DNA of 64,000 nt from the NCBI GenBank assembly GCA_964016885.1, contig OZ024744.1, forward strand, positions 28,158,108 to 28,222,107, read 5' to 3'. The notes under the pieces are model-generated. The model made no database searches, was not told the DNA's origin, and saw only the letters and a program-made list of their open reading frames with translations. A program made the position numbers and the translations under genes. Below, piece by piece: positions 33,201-48,350 of the stretch; the stretch's first letter is position 1; each line of letters begins with the position of its first letter. This DNA comes from Eledone cirrhosa (Eukaryota > Mollusca > Cephalopoda > Octopoda > Eledonidae).

Positions 33201-34786
33201 TGATAACAGCGAGAACAACAACAACAACAATGACAATAACAGTGATAACAGCGACAACAACAACAACAACAATGACAGTTGTAACAGCGACAACAACAAC
33301 AGTGACAATAACAGTGATAACAGCGACAACAACAACAACAACAATGACAATAACAGCGATAACAGCGACAACAACAACAACAGTGACAATAACAGTGATA
33401 ACAGCGATAACAACAACAACAACAACGGTGACAATAACAGTTATAACAGCGACAACAACAACAGCGACAACAACAACAACAATGACAATAACAGTGATAA
33501 CAGCGACAACAACAACAACAGTGACAATAACAGCGATAACAGCGACAACAACAACAACAATGACAATAACAGTGATAACAGCGACAACCGCAACAACAAC
33601 AGTGACAATAACAGTGATAACAGCGACAACAGCAGTGAAAATAACAGTGATAACAGCCAGAACAACAACAACGATCACGATGACAGTGATAACAGCGACA
33701 ACAACAACAACAGTGACAATAACAGTGATAACAGCGACAACAACAACAACAGTGACAATTACAGTGATAACAGCGAGAACAACAACAACAACAGTGACAA
33801 TAACAGTGATAACAGCGAGAACAACAACAACAACAGTGACAATAACAGTTATAACAGCGACAATAACAACAACAATGACAATAACAGTGATAACAGCGAC
33901 AACAACAACAACATCAATGACAATAACAGTGATAAAAGCGACAACAACAACAACAGTGACAATAACAGTGATAACAGCGACAACAACAACAACATTGACA
34001 ATAACAGTGATAACAGCGACATAAACAACAACATTGACAATAACAGTGATAACAGCGACAATAACAACAACAATGACAATACCAGTGATAACAGCGACAG
34101 GAACAACAACAATAATGACAATAACAGTGATAACAGCGAGAACAACAACAACAACAGTGACATTAACAGTTATAACAGCGACAACAGCAACAACAGTGAC
34201 CATAACAGTGATAACAGCGAGAACAACAACAACAACAATGACAATAACAGTTATAACAGCGACAACAACAACAACAACAATGACAGTTGTAACAGCGACA
34301 ACAACAACAACAGTTACAATAACAGTTATAACAGCGACATCAACAGTGACAATAACAGTTATAACAGCGACAACAACAACAGTGACAATAACAGTGATGA
34401 CAGCGACAACAACAACAACAACAATGACAATAACAGCGATAACAGCGACAACAACAACAACAACAACAGTGATAACAGCGATAACAACAACAACAACAAC
34501 AGTGACTATAACAGTTATAACAGCGACAACAACAACAACAGCGACAACAACAAAAAAAACAATTACAATAACAGTGATAACAGTGACAACAACAACAACA
34601 ACAGTGACAATTAGAGCGATAACAGCGACAACAACAACAACAATGACAACAACAGTGATAACAGCGACAACCGCAACAACAACAGTGACAATAACAGTGA
34701 TAATAGCGACAACAGCAGTGACAATAACAGTGATAACAGCCAGAACAACAACAACGATCACGATGACAGTGATAACAGCGACAACA
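30227..34786 (+). repeat. 4560-bp tandem duplication, copy B1
   Basis: Copy B1 recurs head to tail exactly 4560 bp downstream. Identity begins at 30227/34787; the preceding base differs (G at 30226, A at 34786). Every line I compared across the copy is identical, including unusual variants such as the 8-A run at 34552-34559 (partner 39112-39119) and the +1 landmark at 32421 (partner 36981). Confidence 0.95.
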
Positions 34787-34823
34787 ACAACAACAACAGT
34801 GACAATAACAGTGATAACAGCGA
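34787..34823 (+). repeat. Junction homology of the 4560-bp duplication
   Basis: These 37 bp are shared by the start of B1 (30227-30263), the B1/B2 junction and the sequence after B2 (39347-39383). The length is about one monomer, as at the 8157-bp junction, which suggests the same unequal-exchange process. Confidence 0.8.
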
Positions 34824-37800
34824 CAACAACAACAACAGTGACGATAACAGTGAAAACAGCGGCAACAACAACAACAATGACAATAACAGTGATAACAGGG
34901 ACAACAATGACTGTAACAGTTATAACAGCGACAACAAAAACAACAACAATGACAATAACAGTGATAACAGCGACAACAACAACAACAACAACAACAGTGA
35001 CAATAACAGTGATAACAGCGACAACTACAACAACAGTGACAATAACAGTTATAACAGGGACAGCAACAACAACAGTGACAATAACAGTTATAACAGCGAC
35101 AACAACAACAGTGACAATAACAGTGATAACAGCGACAACAAAAACAACAGTGAGAATAACATTTATAACAGTGACAACAACAACAGTGACAATAACAGTG
35201 ATAACAGCGACAACAACAACAAAAGTGACAATAACAGTGATAACAGCGACAATAACAACAACAATGACAATAACAGTGATAACAGCGAGAACAACAACAA
35301 CAGTGACATTAGCAGTTATAACAGCGACAACAACAACAACAGTGACCATAACAGTGATAACAGCGAGAACAACAACATCAACAATGACAATAACAGTGAT
35401 AACAGCGACAACAACAACAACAATGACAGTTGTAACAGCGACAACAACAACAACAACAACAGTGACAATAACAGTTATAACAGCGACAACAACAGTGACA
35501 ATATCAGTGATAACAGGGACAACAACAACAATAATGACAATAACAGCGATAACAGCGTCAACAACAACAACAACAGTGACAATAACAGTGATAACAGCGA
35601 TAACAACAACAACAACAACAACAACAGTGACCATAACAGTTATAACAGCGACAACAACAACAACAGCGACAACAACGACAAAAACAATGACAATAACAGT
35701 GATAACAGCGACAACAACAACAACAACAGTGACAATAACAGCGATAACAGCGACAACCGCAACAACAACAGTGACAATAACAGTGATAACAGCGACAACA
35801 GCAGTGAAAATAACAGTGATAACAGCCAGAAAAACAACAACGATCACGACGACAGTGATAACAGCGACAACAACAACAACAACAGTGACAATAACAGTGA
35901 TAACAGCGACAACAACAACAACAACAACAGTGACAATTACAGTGATAACAGCGAGAACAACAACAACAACAGTGACAATAACAGTGATAACAGCGAGAGC
36001 AACAACAACAACAACAAAAACAGTGACAATAACAGTTATAACAGCGACAATAACAACAACAATGACAATAACAGTGATAACAGCGACAACAACAACAACA
36101 ACAACAATGACAATAACAGTGATAAAAGCGACAACAACAACAACAGTGACAATAACAGTGATAACAGCGACAACAACAACAACATTGACAATAACAGTGA
36201 TAACAGCGACAACAACAACAACAACAACAGTGACAATAACAGTGATAACAGCGACAATAACAACAACAATGACAATACCAGTGATAACAGCGACACGAAC
36301 AACAACAACAATGACAATAACAGTGATAACAGCGACAACCGCAACAACAACAGTGACAATAACAGTGATAACAGCGACAACAGCAGTGAAAATAACAGTG
36401 ATAACAGCCAGAACAACAACAACAACAGTGACAATAACAGTGATAACAGCGACAAAAACAACAACAACAGTGACAATAAGCATGATAACAACGACAACAA
36501 CAACAACAACAGTGACAATAACAATTATAACAGCAGCAACAACAACAACAGTGACAATAACAGTTATAACAGCGACAACAACAACAACAGTGACAATAAC
36601 AGTGATAACAGCGAGAACAACAACAACCACCGTGACAATAACAGTTATAACAGTGACAACAACAATGACAATAACAGTGATAATATCGACAACAACAACA
36701 ACAATGACAATAACAGTTATAACAGCGACAACAACACCAATAACAACAACAGTTATAACAGCGACAACAACAACAACAGTGACAATAACAGTGATAACAG
36801 AGACAACAACAACAACAAAACAACAACAGTGACAATAACAGTGACAACAACAACAACAGTGACAACAACAGTTATAACAGCGACAACAACAAAAACAACA
36901 ATGACAATAACAGTTATAACAGCGACAACAACAACAAGGACAATAATAGTTATAACAGCGAGAACAACAACAATAGTAACTAATAACAGTTATATCACCG
37001 ACAGCAACAACAACAACAATGACAATAACAGTTATAACAGCGACAACAGCAGTGACAATAACAGTGATAACAGCCAGAACAACAACAACAACGATCACGA
37101 TGAGAGTGATAACAGCGACAACAACAACAACAACAGTGAGAATAACAGTTATAACAGCGACAACAACAACAGTCAAAAGAACAGTTATGACAGCGACAAC
37201 AACAATAACAGTGACAATAACATTTATAAAAGTGACAACAACAACAGTGACAATAACAGTGATAACAGCGACAACAACAACAACAGTGACGATAACAGTG
37301 AAAACAGCGACAACAACAACAGTGACAATAACAGTGATAACAGCGACAACAACAACAACAACAGTGACAATAACAGTGATAACAGCGACAACAACAACAG
37401 TGACAATAACAGTTATAACAGGGACAACAACAGTGACAATAACAGTTATAACCGCGACAATAACAACAGTGACAATAACAGTTATAACAGCGACAACAAC
37501 AACAACAGTGACAATAACAGTGATAACAGCGACAACAAAAACAACAGTGACAATAACATTTATAACAGTGACAACAACAACAACAGTGACAATAACAGTG
37601 ATAACAGCGACAACAACAACAACAGTGACAATAACAGTGATAACAGCGACAATAACAACAACAATGGCAATAACAGTGATAACAGCGAGAACAACAACAA
37701 CAACAGTGACATTAACAGTTATAACAGCGACAACAACAACAACAACAGTGACCATAACAGTGATAACAGCGAGAACAACAACAACAACAATGACAATAAC

Positions 37801-39346
37801 AGTGATAACAGCGACAACAACAACAACAACAATGACAGTTGTAACAGCGACAACAACAACAGTGACAATAACAGTGATAACAGCGACAACAACAACAACA
37901 ACAATGACAATAACAGCGATAACAGCGACAACAACAACAACAGTGACAATAACAGTGATAACAGCGATAACAACAACAACAACAACGGTGACAATAACAG
38001 TTATAACAGCGACAACAACAACAGCGACAACAACAACAACAATGACAATAACAGTGATAACAGCGACAACAACAACAACAGTGACAATAACAGCGATAAC
38101 AGCGACAACAACAACAACAATGACAATAACAGTGATAACAGCGACAACCGCAACAACAACAGTGACAATAACAGTGATAACAGCGACAACAGCAGTGAAA
38201 ATAACAGTGATAACAGCCAGAACAACAACAACGATCACGATGACAGTGATAACAGCGACAACAACAACAACAGTGACAATAACAGTGATAACAGCGACAA
38301 CAACAACAACAGTGACAATTACAGTGATAACAGCGAGAACAACAACAACAACAGTGACAATAACAGTGATAACAGCGAGAACAACAACAACAACAGTGAC
38401 AATAACAGTTATAACAGCGACAATAACAACAACAATGACAATAACAGTGATAACAGCGACAACAACAACAACATCAATGACAATAACAGTGATAAAAGCG
38501 ACAACAACAACAACAGTGACAATAACAGTGATAACAGCGACAACAACAACAACATTGACAATAACAGTGATAACAGCGACATAAACAACAACATTGACAA
38601 TAACAGTGATAACAGCGACAATAACAACAACAATGACAATACCAGTGATAACAGCGACAGGAACAACAACAATAATGACAATAACAGTGATAACAGCGAG
38701 AACAACAACAACAACAGTGACATTAACAGTTATAACAGCGACAACAGCAACAACAGTGACCATAACAGTGATAACAGCGAGAACAACAACAACAACAATG
38801 ACAATAACAGTTATAACAGCGACAACAACAACAACAACAATGACAGTTGTAACAGCGACAACAACAACAACAGTTACAATAACAGTTATAACAGCGACAT
38901 CAACAGTGACAATAACAGTTATAACAGCGACAACAACAACAGTGACAATAACAGTGATGACAGCGACAACAACAACAACAACAATGACAATAACAGCGAT
39001 AACAGCGACAACAACAACAACAACAACAGTGATAACAGCGATAACAACAACAACAACAACAGTGACTATAACAGTTATAACAGCGACAACAACAACAACA
39101 GCGACAACAACAAAAAAAACAATTACAATAACAGTGATAACAGTGACAACAACAACAACAACAGTGACAATTAGAGCGATAACAGCGACAACAACAACAA
39201 CAATGACAACAACAGTGATAACAGCGACAACCGCAACAACAACAGTGACAATAACAGTGATAATAGCGACAACAGCAGTGACAATAACAGTGATAACAGC
39301 CAGAACAACAACAACGATCACGATGACAGTGATAACAGCGACAACA
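34787..39346 (+). repeat. 4560-bp tandem duplication, copy B2
   Basis: This is the direct partner of B1, with no length difference and no substitution seen. Homology extends 37 bp past the copy (39347-39383, matching 34787-34823), then C at 34824 is replaced by G at 39384. Absence of any difference over 4.56 kb in a slippage-prone AAC repeat means either a very young event or a sequence duplicated during assembly. Confidence 0.95.
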
Positions 39347-39766
39347 ACAACAACAACAGTGACAATAACAGTGATAACAGCGAGAACAACAACAACAGCA
39401 GTGACAATAACAGTTATAACAGCGACAATAACAACAACAATGACAATAACAGTGATAACAGCGACAACACCAACAACAACATCAATGACAATAACAGTGA
39501 TAAAAGCGACAACAACAACAACAGTGACAATAACAGTGATAACAGCGACAACAACAACAACAACATTGACAATAACAGTGATAACAGCGACAACAAGTAC
39601 AACAGTGACATTAACAGTTATAACAGCGACAATAACAACAACAGTGACACTAAAAGTTATAACAGCTACAACAACAACTGACAATAACAGTGACAACAGC
39701 GACAACAACAACAACAATGACAATAATAGTTATAGCAGCGACAACAACAACAACAACAACAGTAAC

Positions 39767-41562
39767 TAATAACAGTTATATCACCGACAGCAACAACAAC
39801 AACAGTGACAATAACAGTTATAACAGCGACAACAACAGTGACAATAACAGTTATAACAGCGACAACAGCAGTGACAATAACAGTGATAACAGCCAGAACA
39901 ACAACAACGACGATCACGATGACAGTGATAACAGCGACAACAACAACAACAACAGTGAGAATAACAGTTATAACAGCGACAACAACAGTCAAAAGAACAG
40001 TTATGACAGCGACAACAACAACAACAACAGTGACAATAACATTTATAACAGTGGCAACAACAACAGTGACAATAACAGTGATAACAGCGACAACAACAAA
40101 AACAGTGACGATAACAGTGAAAACAGCGACAACAACAACAACAATGACAATAACAGTGATAACAGCGACAACAATGACAGTAACAGTTATAACAGCGACA
40201 ACAATGACAATAACAGTGATAACAGCGACAACAACAACAACTGTGACAATAACAGTGATAACAGCGACAACAACAACAGTGACAATAACAGTTATAACAG
40301 GGACAACAACAACAACAGTGACAATAACAGTTATAACAGCGACAACAACAACAGTGACAATAACAGTTATAACAGCGACAACAACAACAACATTGACAAT
40401 AACAGTGATAACAGCGACAACAACAACAACATTGACAATAACAGTGATAACAGCGACAATAACAACAACAATGACCATACCAGTGATAACAGCGACAGGA
40501 ACAACAACAATAATGACAATAACAGTGATAACAGCGAGAACAACAACAACAACAGTGACATTAACAGTTATAACAGCGACAACAGCAACAACAATGACAA
40601 TAACAGTTATAACAGCGACAACAACAACAACAACAACAACAATGACAGTTGTAACAGCGACAACAACAACAGTGACAATAACAGTTATAACAGCGACAAC
40701 AACAGTGACAATAACAGTTATAACAGCGACAACAACAACAGTGACAATAACAGTGATAACAGCGACAACAACAACAACAACAATGACAATAACAGCGATA
40801 ACAGCGACAACAACAACAACAGTCACAACAACAGTGATAACAGCGATAACAACAACAACAACAACAGTGACCATAACAGTTATAACAGCGACAACAACAA
40901 CAACAGCGACAACAACAACAAAAACAATTACAATAACAGTGATAACAGTGACAACAACAACAACAACAGTGACAATTAGAGCGAAAACAGCGACAACAAC
41001 AACAACAATGACAACAACAGTGATAACAGCGACAACCGCAACAACAACAGTGACAATAACAGTGATAATAGCGACAACAGCAGTGACAATAACAGTGATA
41101 ACAGCCAGAACAACAACAACGATCACGATTACAGTGATAACAGCGACAACAACAACAACAACAACAGTGACAATAACAGTGATAACAGCGAGAACAACAA
41201 CAACAACAACAGCAGTGACAATAACAGTTATAACAGCGACAACAACAACAACAACAACAGTGACAATAACAGTGATAACAGCGAGAACAACAACAACAAC
41301 AGCAGTGACAATAACAGTGATAACAGCGACAACACCAACAACAACATCAATGACAATAACAGTGATAAAAGCGACAACAACAACAACAGTGACAATAACA
41401 GTGATAACAGCGACAACAAGAACAACAGTGACATTAACAGTTATAACAGCGACAATAACAACAACAGTGACACTAAAAGTTATAACACCGACAACAATAA
41501 CTGACAATAACAGTGACAACAGCGACAACAACAACAACAACAATGACAATAATAGTTATAGC
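39767..41562 (+). repeat. Higher-order block D, copy 2
   Basis: This is the diverged partner of 26223-28090, about 13.5 kb downstream. It is about 70 bp shorter, consistent with loss of two units. Copy 1 carries CTAATAACAGTTATAGCACC and this copy CTAATAACAGTTATATCACC at the landmark, so they differ in a diagnostic base. Confidence 0.75.
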
Positions 41563-41868
41563 AGCGACAACAACAACAACAACAGTAACTAATAACAGTT
41601 ATATCACCGACAGCAACAACAACAGTGACAATAACAGTTATAACAGCGACAACAACAGTGACAATAACAGTGATAACAGCCAGAACAACAACAACAACGA
41701 TCACGATGACAGTGATAACAGCGACAACAACAACAACAACAACAACAGTGACAATAACAGTTATAACAGCGACAACAAAAACAAGGACAATAATAGTTAT
41801 AACAGCGAGAACAACAACAACAACAGTAAATAATAACAGTTATATCACCGACAGCAACAACAACAACA

Positions 41869-44265
41869 GTGACAATAACAGTTATAACAGCGACAACAAC
41901 AGTGACAATAACAGTTATAACAGCGACAACAGCAGTGACAATAACAGTGATAACAGCCAGAACAACAACAACAACGATCACGATGACAGTGATAACAGCG
42001 ACAACAACAACAACAACAGTGAGAATAACAGTTACAACAGCGACAACAACAACAGTCAAAAGAACAGTTATGTCAGCGACCACAACAACAACAGTGACAA
42101 TAACATTTATAACAGTGACAACAACAACAGTGACAATAACAGTGATAACAGCGACAACAACAACAACAGTGACGATAACAGTGAAAACAGCGAAAACAAC
42201 AACAACAATGACAATAACAGTGATAACAGCGACAACAATAACAACAACAGTGACAATAACATTGATAACAGTGACAACAACAACAGTGACAATAACAGTG
42301 ATAACAGCGACAACAACAGTGACGATAACAGGGAAAACAGCGACGACAACAACAACAACAATGACAATAACAGTGATAACAGGGACAACAATGACAGTAA
42401 CAGTTATAACAGCGACAACAATGACAATAACAGTGATAACAGCGACAACAACAACAACAGTGACAATAACAGTTATAACAGCGACAACAACAACAACAGT
42501 GACAATAACAGTTATAACAGGGACAACAACAACAACAGTGACAATAACAGTTATAACAGCGACAACAACAACAGTGACAATAACAGTTATAACAGCAACA
42601 ACAGTGACAATAACAGTGATAACAGCGACAACAAAAACAACAGTGACAATAACATTTATAACAGTGACAACAACAACAACAGTGACAATAATAGTGATAG
42701 CAGCGACAACAACAACAACAGTGACAATAACAGTGATAACAGCGACAATAACAACAACAATTGCAATAACAGTGATAACAGCGCGAACAACAACAACAAC
42801 AGTGATATTAACAGTTATAACAGCGCTAACAACAACAACAGTGACCATAACAGTGATAACAGCGAGAACAACAACAACAATGACAATAACAGTGATAACA
42901 GCGACAACAACAACAACAACAACAATGACAGTTGTAACAGCGACAACCACAACAACAGTGAAAATAACAGTTATAACAGCGACAGCAACAGTGACAATAA
43001 CAGTGATAACAGCGACAACAACAACAACAGTGACGATAACAGTGAAAACAGCGACAACAACAACAACAATGACAATAACAGTGATAACAGCGACAAAAAT
43101 AACAACAACAGTGACAATAACATTTATAACAGTGACAACAACAACAGTGACAATAACAGTGATAACAGCGACAACAACAACAGTGACGATAACAGTGAAA
43201 ACAGCGACGACAACGACAACAACAATGACAATAACAGTGATAACAGGGACAACATTGACAGTAACAGTTATAACAGCGACAACAATGACAATAACAGTGA
43301 TAACAGCGACAACAACAACAACAGTGACAATAACAGTGATAACAGCGACAACAACAACAACAGTGACAATAACAGTTATAACAGCGAGAACAACAACAAC
43401 AACAACAACAACAGCAGTGACAATAACAGTTATAACAGCGACAATAACAACAACAATGACAATAACAGTGATAACAGCGACAACACCAACAACAACATCA
43501 ATGACAATAACAGTGATAAAAGCGACAACAACAACAACAGTGACAATAACAGTGATAACTGCGACAACAACAACATTGACAATAACAGTGATAACAGCGA
43601 CAACAAGAACAAGAGTGACATTAACAGTTATAACAGCGACAATAACAACAACAGTGACACTAAAAGTTATAACAGCGACAACAACAACTGACAATAACAG
43701 TGACAACAGCGACAACAACAACAACAACAGTGACAATAACAGTGATAACAGCGACAACAACAACAGTGACAATAACCATGATAACAACGACAACAACGAC
43801 AACAACAGCGACAATAACAGTGATGACAACGACGACACCAACAACAACAACACAACAACGGTGACAATAACAGCGACAACAACAACAACAGCGACAATAA
43901 CACTGATCACAACGACAACAACAACAAAGACAACAGTGACAATAACAGTGATAACAACAACAACAACGACAACAACAACAGTGACAATAACAGCGACAAC
44001 AACAACACCAGTGACAATAACAGTGATAACAGCGACAACAACAACAACAGTGTCGATAACAGTGATAACAGCTACAACAACAACAGCAACAACAACAACA
44101 GTGACAATAACAATTATAACAGCGGCAACAACAACAACAGTGACAATAACAGTTATAACAGCGACAACAACAATAACAGTGACAATAACAGTGATAACAG
44201 CGAGAACAACAACAACCACAGTGACAATAACAGTTATAACAGTGACAACAACAACAATGACATAA
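41869..44265 (+). repeat. Higher-order block E, copy 2
   Basis: This copy carries the same variant order as 1199-3300, about 41 kb away, including the GATGACAACGACGACACC mark near 43822. It is about 325 bp longer between the shared marks, so whole units have been gained here or lost in copy 1. Its downstream part also resembles the 50.9-51 kb and 58.1-58.7 kb regions. Confidence 0.78.
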
Positions 44266-44722
44266 GAGTGATAACAGCGACAACAACAACAATGACAATA
44301 ACAGTTATAACAGCGACAACAACAACAACAGTGACAATAAGAGTGATAACAGAGACAACAACAACAACAATGCCAATAACAGTTATAACAGCGACAACAA
44401 CAACAGAACAATAAAAGTGATAACAGCGACAACAACAACAACAAAACAACAACAGTGACAATAACAGTGACAAAACAGCGACAACAACAAAAACATAATG
44501 ACAATAACAGTTATAACAGCGACAACAACAACAAGGACAATAATAGTTATAACAGCGAGAACAACAACAACAGTAACTAATAACAGTTATATCACCGACA
44601 GCAACAACAACAACAGTGACAATAACAGTTATAACAGCGACAACAACAGTGACAATAACAGTTATAACAGCGACAACAGCAGTGACAATAACAATGATAA
44701 CAGCCAGAACAACAACAACAAC

Positions 44723-45510
44723 GATCACGATGACAGTGATAACAGCGAGAACAACAACAACAACAGTGAGAATAACAGTTATAACAGCGACAACAACAAC
44801 ATTCAAAAGAACAGTTATGACAGCGAAAACAGCAACAACAACAATGACAATAACAGTGATTACAGCAACAACAACAACAACAGTGACAATAACATTTATA
44901 ACAGTGACAACAACAACAGTGACAATAACAGTGATAACAGCGACAACAACAACAACAGTGACGATAACAGTGAAAACAGCGACAACAACAACAACAATGA
45001 CAATAACAGTGATAACAGCGACAACAATGACAGTAACAGTTATAACAGCGACAACAAAAACAACAACAATGAAAATAACAGTGATAACAGCGACAACAAC
45101 AACAACAGTGACAATAACAGTTATAACAGGGACAACAACAACAACAGTGAAAATAACAGTTATAACAGCGACAACAACAACAACAGTGACAATAACAGTT
45201 ATAACAGGGACAACAACAACAACAGTGACAATAACAGTTATAACAGCGACAACAACAACAACAGTGACAATAACAGTGATAACAGCGACAACAAAAACAA
45301 CAGTGAGAATAACATTTATAACAGTGACAACAACAACAGTGACAATAACAGTGATAACAGCGACAACAACAACAAAAGTGACAATAACAGTAATAACAGC
45401 GACAATAACAACAACAATGACAATAACAGTGATAACAGCGAGAACAACAACAACAGTGACATTAACAGTTATAACAGCGACAACAACAACAACAGTGACC
45501 AGACCATAAC
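44723..45510 (+). repeat. 0.77-kb module M, copy 1
   Basis: The module begins at GATCACGATGACAGTGATAA and ends at GACCAGACCATAAC, a 5-bp GACCA duplication-like insertion that shifts the register. An internal mark, ATTCAAAAGAACAG, lies at +78 bp. Mark-to-end distance is 696 bp here. The same arrangement recurs at 52402, 53970 and 58728. Confidence 0.82.
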
Positions 45511-47269
45511 AGTGATAACAGCAAGAACAACAACATCAACAATGACAATAACAGTGATAACAGCGACAACAACAACAACAACAACAATGACAGTTGTAAC
45601 AGCGACAACAACAACAACAGTGACAATAACAGTTATAACAGCGACAACAACAGTGACAATAACAGTGATAACAGCGACAACAACAACAACGATCACGATG
45701 ACAGTGATAACAGCGACAACAACAACAACAACAACAGTGAGAATAACAGTTATAACCGCAACAACAACAACAGTCAAAAGAACAGTTATGACAGCGACAA
45801 CAACAACAACAGTGACAATAACATTTATAACAGTGACAACAACAACAGTGACAATAACAGTGATAACAGCGACAACAACAAAAACAGTGACGATAACAGT
45901 GAAAACAGCGACAACAACAACAACAATGACAATAACAGTGATAACAGCGACAACAATAACAACAACAGTGATAATAACATTTATAACAGTGACAACAACA
46001 ACAGTGACAATAACAGTGATAACAGCGACAACAACAACAGTGACGATAACAGTGAAAACAGCGACGACGACAACAACAACAACAATGACAATAACAGTGA
46101 TAACAGGGACAACAATGACAGTAACAGTTATAACAGCGACAACAATGACAATAACAGTGATAACAGCGACAACAACAACAACAGTGACAATAACATTGAA
46201 AACAGCGACATCAACAACAACAGTGACAATAACACTTATAACAGGGACAACAACAACAACAGTGACAATAACAGTTATAACAGCGACAACAACAACAACT
46301 GTGACAATATCAGTGATAACAGCGACAACAAAAACAACAGTGACAATAACATTTATAACAGTGACAACAACAACAACAGTGACAATAACAGTGATAACAG
46401 CGACAACAACAACAACAACAGTGACAATAACAGTGATAACAGCGACAATAACAACAACAATGGCAATAACAGTGATAACAGCGAGAACAACAACAACAAC
46501 AGTGACATTAACAGTTATAACAGCGACAACAACAACAACAGTGACCATAACAGTGATAACAGCGAGAACAACAACAATGACAATAACAGTGATAACAGCG
46601 ACAACAACAACAACAACAATGACAGTTGTGACAGCGACAAAAACAACAACAGTGACAATAACAGTTATAACAGCGACAACAACAGTGACAATAACAGTGA
46701 TGACAGCGACAACAACAACAACAATGACAATAACAGTGATAACAGCGACAACAACAACGACAGTGTCAATAACAGTGATAACAGCTACAACAACAACAAC
46801 AACAACAACAGTGACAATAACAGTTATAACAGCGACAACAACAACAAAAGTGACAATAACAGTGATAACATCGAGAACAACAACAACCACAGTGACAATA
46901 ACAGTTATAACAGTGACAACAACAACAATGACAATAACAGTGATAACAGCGACAACAACAACAACAATGACAATAACAGTTATAACAGCGACAACAACAC
47001 CAATAACAACAACAGTTATAACAGCGACAACAACAACAACAACAGTGACAATAAGAGTGATAACAGAGACAACAACAACAACAATGCCAATAACAGTTAT
47101 AACAGCGACAACAACAACAGAACAATAAAAGTGATAACAGCGACAACAACAACAACAGTGACAACAACAGTTATAACAGCGACAACAACAAAAACAACAA
47201 TGACAATAACAGTTATAACAGCGACAACAACAACAACAAGGACAATAATAGTTATAACAGCGACAACAA

Positions 47270-48350
47270 CAGTGACAATAACAGTTATAACAGCGACAAC
47301 AGCAGTGACAATAACAGTGATAAGAGCCAGAACAACAACAACAACGATCACGATGACAGTGATAACAGCGACAACAACAACAACAGTGAGAATAACAGTT
47401 ATAACAGCGACAACAACAACAGTCAAAAGAACAGTTATGTCAGCGACAACAACAACAACAGTGACAATAACATTTATAACAGTGACAACAACAACAGTGA
47501 CAATAACAGTGATAACAGCGACAACAACAACAACAACAGTGACGATAACAGTGAAAACAGCGACAACAACAACAACAATGACAATAACAGTGATAACAGC
47601 GACAACAATAACAACAACAGTGACAATAACATTGATAACAGTGACAACAACAACAGTGACAATAACAGTGATAACAGCGACAACAACAGTGACGATAACA
47701 GTGAAAACAGCGACGACAACAACAACAATGACAATAACAGTGATAACAGGGACAACAATGACAGTAACAGTTATAACAGCGACAACAATGACAATAACAG
47801 TGATAACAGCGACAACAACAACAACGGTGACAATAACAGTTATAACAGCGACAACAACAACAACAGTGACAATAACAGTTATAACAGGGACAACAACAAC
47901 AACAGTGACAATAACAGTTATAACAGCGACAACAACAACATTGACAATAACAGTTATAACAGCAACAACAGTGACAATAACAGTGATAACAGCGACAACA
48001 AAAACAACAGTGACAATAACATTTATAACAGTGACAACAACAACAACAGTGACAATAATAGTGATAACAGCGACAACAACAACAACAGTGACAATAACAG
48101 TGATAACAGCGACAATAACAACAACAATGGTAATAACAGTGATAACAGCGCGAACAACAACAACAACAGTGACATTAACAGTTATAACAGCGCTAACAAC
48201 AACAACAGTGACCATAACAGTGATAACAGCGAGAACAACAACAACAATGACAATAACAGTGATAACAGCGACAACAACAACAACAATGACAGTTATAACA
48301 GCGACAACCACAACAACAGTGACAATAACAGTTATAACAGCGACAACAAC
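47270..48350 (+). repeat. Higher-order block E, copy 3 (partial)
   Basis: This copy shares the GTTATGTCAGCGAC (47434) and ATTGATAACAGTGAC (47631) marks and the units between them with copies 1 and 2. It then passes into a different block that carries GCGCTAAC at 48190. It lacks the GATGACAACGACGACACC mark, so it is a truncated copy. Confidence 0.72.

Larger units (their letters stand above)
5516..47135 (+). repeat. Inherited -1 register-shift landmark, 9 copies
   Basis: CAGAACAATAAAAGTGATAAC replaces CAGTGACAATAACAGTGATAAC with the loss of one nucleotide. Copies start near 5516, 11414, 13785, 19571, 21942, 26064, 29732, 44404 and 47118. Each ends a T/I/V-rich open frame at the same place. 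The two pairs 8157 bp apart belong to duplication A. A related form without the shift (CATAACAATAAAAGTG) is at about 1041. Confidence 0.82.

Noticed and set aside
34552..34559. Eight-A run as a polyadenylation or insertion tail
   Set aside because: It is a C-to-A change within an AAC tract (CAAAAAAAAC), is duplicated at 39112-39119 as part of block B, and has no target-site duplication or element next to it.
29320..39723. Reverse-strand open frame of 3467 codons rich in V, I, A and T
   Set aside because: It is the repeat unit read in a frame without stops. It crosses both copies of the 4560-bp duplication, changes to C/Y/H-rich or L/S-rich strings at register shifts, and has no domain, signal or non-repeat segment.
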